A stretch of 7,519 nucleotides of DNA from Minisyncoccota bacterium (lineage in GTDB: Bacteria; Patescibacteriota; Minisyncoccia; Minisyncoccales; UBA5738): contig JALOQL010000050.1 of NCBI GenBank assembly GCA_025453415.1, positions 1 to 7,519 on the forward strand. Direction: 5' to 3'. Position 1 is the first letter of the stretch. Each line of letters begins with the position of its first letter. Shown piece by piece: positions 4,992-7,519 of the stretch. The position numbers were made by a program, and so were the translations under genes. Below the pieces are notes generated by a model. That model did no database searches. It was not told the DNA's origin and saw only the letters and a list, made by a program, of their open reading frames with translations.

Positions 4992-6803
4992 TTACTCGAC
5001 CGTTACGGATTTGGCCAGATTGCGCGGCTTGTCGATGTCGCAACCGCGCGCCAGCGCCACATGATAAGCCAGCAGTTGCAGCGGCACCACGGCCACGATC
5101 GGCGTGAGCATCTCCAAAGTTTTGGGAATATAAATGACTTCATCGGCAATGCCGGCGATATCCTCGTTGCCTTCGGTCGCGACTGCCAGTATGCGCGCCC
5201 TGCGGGCTTTGAGCTCCATGATGTTGGAAACATTCTTTTCATAGACCGAATCCGACGGGCAAATTGCCACCACTGGGAAACCATCCTCAACCAGTGCCAG
5301 CGGCCCGTGCTTCAATTCCCCGGACGCCAGGCCTTCGGCATGGATATAGGAAAGTTCTTTCATTTTCAAAGCGCCTTCCATCGCCGTGGGATAATTGTAC
5401 TTGCGGCCCATGAAAAGCATGTTGCCGCAGTCTTTGTATTTGGCGGCCAATTCCCTGACCTGCGGCTCGCACTCCAGGGCCTTTTGCACCAGGTCGGGAA
5501 TACGAATCAACTCGTTGGCGATCCTCTGCCCCATAACTAGCGACAGCTGGCGCTGGCGGCCGAGGTACAGCGATAACAGCGCTAAAACCGCCAACTGCGA
5601 AGTAAACGCCTTGGTCGATGCTACGCCAATCTCCGGCCCGGCATGATTATAAACACCGGCGTCGGTTTCACGCGCCTGGCTTGATTCGACGGCATTGGTA
5701 ACGCCGATCGTCAACACGCCCTTTGATTTTGCTTCGCGGATCGCCGCCAGTGTATCGGCAGTTTCTCCCGATTGGGAAATCGCCAGCATCGCGCAATTGC
5801 GGTCAATGGTTGATTTGCGGTAGCGGAATTCCGACGCCGCGTCAACTTTGGCTGTGATTCCCGCGTATTCTTCCAACATATACTCGGCCGTTAGTGCCGC
5901 ATATCGCGCCGTACCGCAGGCGATCACGTAAATCCTTTCGATATCGCGCAGCCTTTCTTCGATCGGCATCAACCCGCCCAATTTTGCCTTGCCTTCGTCG
6001 GGAACCAGCCGGCCGCGCAAGGAATTGCGCAGACTCTCGGGCTGTTCCATGATCTCCTTGAGCATGAAATGCGGATATTTTCCCATTTCTACGTCTTCAA
6101 CGTTCCAATCGATCTCCTGCGGTTCGCGCTCGGTGTAAATGGAATAATTGTCGGGAGTGAGCGTGGCGATCTCGCCTTCGTTGAGATAGACCACCTTCTT
6201 GGTATTGGCCACCACCGCGGCCGGATCCGACGCCACCAGGTATTCATCCTCGCCGATGCCGATCAGCAACGGACTGCCCGAACGGGCGGCCACGATCTTG
6301 TTGGGGTCGTCCTTGGAAAGCACCACGATGCCGTAAGTCCCCCGCACGCGGCCCACGGCTTTCTTGACCGCCTGCTCCAAATTGCCGTCGAAAAACTTTT
6401 CGATCAGGTGCGCCAGCACTTCGGTGTCGGTCTGGGAAATAAAAGTATGGCCCTCGGCCTCGAGTTCCTTTTTAAGCTCTTTGTAATTTTCGACGATGCC
6501 GTTGTGCACCACCGAGATACTGCCCTTGCAATCCAGGTGCGGATGCGCGTTGGCTTCGGTCACGCCGCCGTGCGTCGCCCAGCGGGTATGGGCATGTCCC
6601 ATGTTGCCGGAAACCTTCATATCGCCCAGTACCTGGTCGGCCGCCGATATCTTGCCCACTTTTTTGAACGTGGTCGTCCCATTTTCGTTGTCATGGATGC
6701 AAAAACCAAAGCTGTCGTAGCCGCGGTACTCCATCCGTTTCAATCCCGATATCAAAACCGGAAACGCCTCCTGTTTGCCGATGTAACCGATTATTCCGCA
6801 CAT
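4992..6803 (-). CDS. glmS: Glutamine--fructose-6-phosphate aminotransferase (isomerizing), GlmS
   Basis: GlmS converts fructose-6-phosphate and glutamine to glucosamine-6-phosphate and glutamate, the entry step of UDP-GlcNAc synthesis, in the cytosol. At 603 aa it is full length (E. coli 609). The N-terminal glutaminase begins MCGIIGYIG, with Cys2 as nucleophile once Met1 is removed; RMEYRGYDS (23-31), HTRWATHGG (72-80), Asn101-Gly102 and Asp126 complete that site. Two SIS sugar-isomerase domains follow: ACGTAR (295-300) with SQSGETADT (344-352), and MGRKYNYPTAMEGALKMKE (465-483) with Glu483 and His499 (E. coli E488, H504). The tail KPRNLAKSVTVE carries Lys598 (E. coli K603). The ATG at 6803 fixes the start, because Cys must be residue 2. 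No Shine-Dalgarno precedes it, and I saw no glmS ribozyme core in the 220 bp upstream. Confidence 0.98.
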   Translation of the reverse strand: MCGIIGYIGKQEAFPVLISGLKRMEYRGYDSFGFCIHDNENGTTTFKKVGKISAADQVLGDMKVSGNMGHAHTRWATHGGVTEANAHPHLDCKGSISVVHNGIVENYKELKKELEAEGHTFISQTDTEVLAHLIEKFFDGNLEQAVKKAVGRVRGTYGIVVLSKDDPNKIVAARSGSPLLIGIGEDEYLVASDPAAVVANTKKVVYLNEGEIATLTPDNYSIYTEREPQEIDWNVEDVEMGKYPHFMLKEIMEQPESLRNSLRGRLVPDEGKAKLGGLMPIEERLRDIERIYVIACGTARYAALTAEYMLEEYAGITAKVDAASEFRYRKSTIDRNCAMLAISQSGETADTLAAIREAKSKGVLTIGVTNAVESSQARETDAGVYNHAGPEIGVASTKAFTSQLAVLALLSLYLGRQRQLSLVMGQRIANELIRIPDLVQKALECEPQVRELAAKYKDCGNMLFMGRKYNYPTAMEGALKMKELSYIHAEGLASGELKHGPLALVEDGFPVVAICPSDSVYEKNVSNIMELKARRARILAVATEGNEDIAGIADEVIYIPKTLEMLTPIVAVVPLQLLAYHVALARGCDIDKPRNLAKSVTVE

Positions 6804-6934
6804 GTGTTTTTGTTAATTTTCAATTTCCATTTTCCCGCCTCCGGCACGACCCCGCCCTGCGGGACAACTTTCAATGAATAAACACCGATCCATTGAAAAT
6901 TCAACGAAAATCGCAAATTGTTAATTTAATTAAC
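6804..6934. repeat. Divergent intergenic gap with word repeats and short palindromes
   Basis: Between glmS and the secreted-protein gene, several short symmetric signals occur. Next to the glmS start is the word run TTAATTTTCAATTTCCATTTT (6812-6832). CCCGC-cct-GCGGG (6851-6863) is a 5-bp hairpin. TTTCAATG (6869-6876) is the exact inverse of CATTGAAA (6891-6898), 14 bp apart. GTTAATT-T-AATTAAC (6920-6934) is a perfect 7-1-7 palindrome that could be an operator. I could not place a confident glmS promoter here. Confidence 0.55.
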
Positions 6935-6982
6935 GATCAAACTTATGTTTCACTTTACTACAATACCCACAATCATTAAATC

Positions 6983-7009
6983 TTGACAAAATCAATATAA
7001 TATTATAAT
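6983..7009 (+). promoter_or_regulatory. Near-consensus promoter for the secreted-protein gene
   Basis: A perfect -35 hexamer TTGACA (6983-6988) and a perfect -10 hexamer TATAAT (7004-7009) are 15 bp apart, slightly short of the ideal 17. A start near 7016 would leave only about 9 nt before the ATG at 7025, so the mRNA would be almost leaderless. This agrees with the lack of a Shine-Dalgarno. Confidence 0.6.
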
Positions 7010-7024
7010 TATCGGTGTTCCTCA

Positions 7025-7309
7025 ATGAAGTTAGCACTCTTTATAATGTCGGTTGCGCTCATCATAAGCGCAACCGCCGAACCAACTCCCGTCTTGGGAG
7101 GCGGCTGGTATAGAAATAGCGAATATACAAACCTTTCCATCAAACTCGGAACAACCCAAGTCCACGAGGAATGGACGAACCGCACTATGCAAATCGATGT
7201 GCTGGTTGACAGCGCCTACACTCCCGAAGGAGAGCAAAAAGGCGATGTTACGCTATCACAACCTGGATCGGTCCAAGTATTCAACAACTCCACCGTATTG
7301 GTGGTATGA
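7025..7309 (+). CDS. Small secreted protein of unknown function, possibly prematurely stopped
   Basis: This 94-aa product begins with a clear signal peptide: a short MK n-region, hydrophobic LALFIMSVALIISA, and an ATA-EP signal-peptidase I site, so cleavage is expected after residue 18. The mature part (GGGWYRNSEYTNLSIKLG, then Thr-, Val- and Asn-rich stretches) is polar and probably beta-rich, with no cysteine and no lipobox. I recognise no family. It starts at ATG 7025, just downstream of the promoter at 6983-7009 and divergent from glmS. The stop is TGA at 7307-7309, directly after VLVV, and the same frame stays open for all 70 remaining codons of the window. The gene may therefore be a nonsense-interrupted longer secreted protein. 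As a complete 94-aa protein it would end abruptly in a hydrophobic strand. Confidence 0.65.
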   Translation: MKLALFIMSVALIISATAEPTPVLGGGWYRNSEYTNLSIKLGTTQVHEEWTNRTMQIDVLVDSAYTPEGEQKGDVTLSQPGSVQVFNNSTVLVV

Positions 7310-7519
7310 AGAGATGCTCTATATCCCTCCTGGGAATTTCCAGGAAAGATAGTAGGCATCACGATTTATCCACCGGAAAGTATCAATCTTTCGGTTAAAT
7401 CACCTCCTTCTTTTTTTATACGCACGCTAAACAACAAAATTGATCAATCTGCCGGATACGAAAATCGTTTTCTTGATTTGACTCTCGCCGAGCCATTTTT
7501 TTATACTTTCGGAATTTTT
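7310..7519 (+). other. Open frame continuing past the TGA of the secreted protein, to window edge
   Basis: In the same frame as the preceding gene, 70 codons run without a stop. They include RDALYPSWEFPGKIVGITIY, followed by PPESINLSVKSPPSFF and AGYENRFLDLTLAEPFFYTF. Several stop triplets lie in this stretch, but only in other frames. With equal base use, 70 stop-free codons would occur by chance about 3 times in 100, so this is suggestive rather than decisive. The residue style matches the upstream mature protein. I see no new start with a ribosome site. Confidence 0.45.
7328..7345 (+). other. Stem-loop 18 nt after the in-frame TGA
   Basis: TCCTGG (7328-7333), loop GAATTT, CCAGGA (7340-7345) form a perfect 6-bp stem. 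The distance from the TGA is in the range of bacterial readthrough or SECIS hairpins, but the loop lacks features I can call diagnostic. It may be chance. Confidence 0.3.

Noticed and set aside
6069..6881. A 270-codon plus-strand open frame opposite the glmS 5' half
   Set aside because: It is antisense to the GlmS glutaminase domain; it has no motifs of its own and no start context.
6804..7024. glmS ribozyme or riboswitch, or a clear glmS promoter
   Set aside because: I saw no ribozyme core. The best promoter-like pair (TTGAAT and TTTATT, 16 bp apart on the minus strand) is too weak to list.
7307..7345. Selenoprotein with a SECIS element
   Set aside because: The hairpin is short with no diagnostic loop, no Sec-protein family is recognisable, and the product is exported; mutation or error is more likely.

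Overview
The window is a piece of bacterial chromosome, about half G+C in its core genes. It holds the amino-sugar and peptidoglycan genes yvcK/glmR (partial), murA and glmS, an indolepyruvate:ferredoxin oxidoreductase pair (iorA, iorB), a secreted protein of unknown function, and one probable non-autonomous mobile element. None of the starts has a recognisable Shine-Dalgarno sequence, and the gaps between genes are filled with degenerate short-word inverted repeats. This style, together with MurA wording such as EPQVQNVCEMLKNMGAKI, reminds me of Patescibacteria (CPR). That is an impression from reading, not a classification. TGA is a normal stop here, since it ends murA and iorB.

Layout. Positions 1-662 (-) hold the N-terminal 220 residues of a YvcK/CofD-family protein, running off the left edge. 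Divergent from it, 730-1989 (+) is murA. It meets iorB (2703-2101, -) head-on at a two-way intrinsic terminator inside a roughly 115-bp imperfect palindrome. The 523-bp gap at 2704-3226 is A+T-richer. It has related GGGGTCT/AGACCCC hairpin ends and a decayed cysteine-rich frame, and it separates iorB from iorA (4897-3227, -). A word-repeat hairpin lies between iorA and glmS (6803-4992, -). Positions 6804-7024 form a divergent regulatory gap. A near-consensus promoter there drives a small secreted protein (7025-7309, +), whose frame is cut by one TGA and then stays open to the right edge.

How the genes fit together. GlmS makes glucosamine-6-phosphate, the entry to UDP-GlcNAc. MurA spends UDP-GlcNAc on peptidoglycan. 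In Bacillus subtilis the YvcK homologue (GlmR) binds UDP-GlcNAc and stimulates GlmS, so the locus may join flux and flux control. IorAB would oxidise aryl-pyruvates from aromatic amino acids to acyl-CoA and reduce ferredoxin, pointing to anaerobic, fermentative life.

The points most worth checking are: MurA with Asp in place of the fosfomycin-target Cys; an IorA that stops before the usual C-terminal ferredoxin domain, right beside the element; the element splitting iorA from iorB; and two accessory frames each interrupted by a single TGA.
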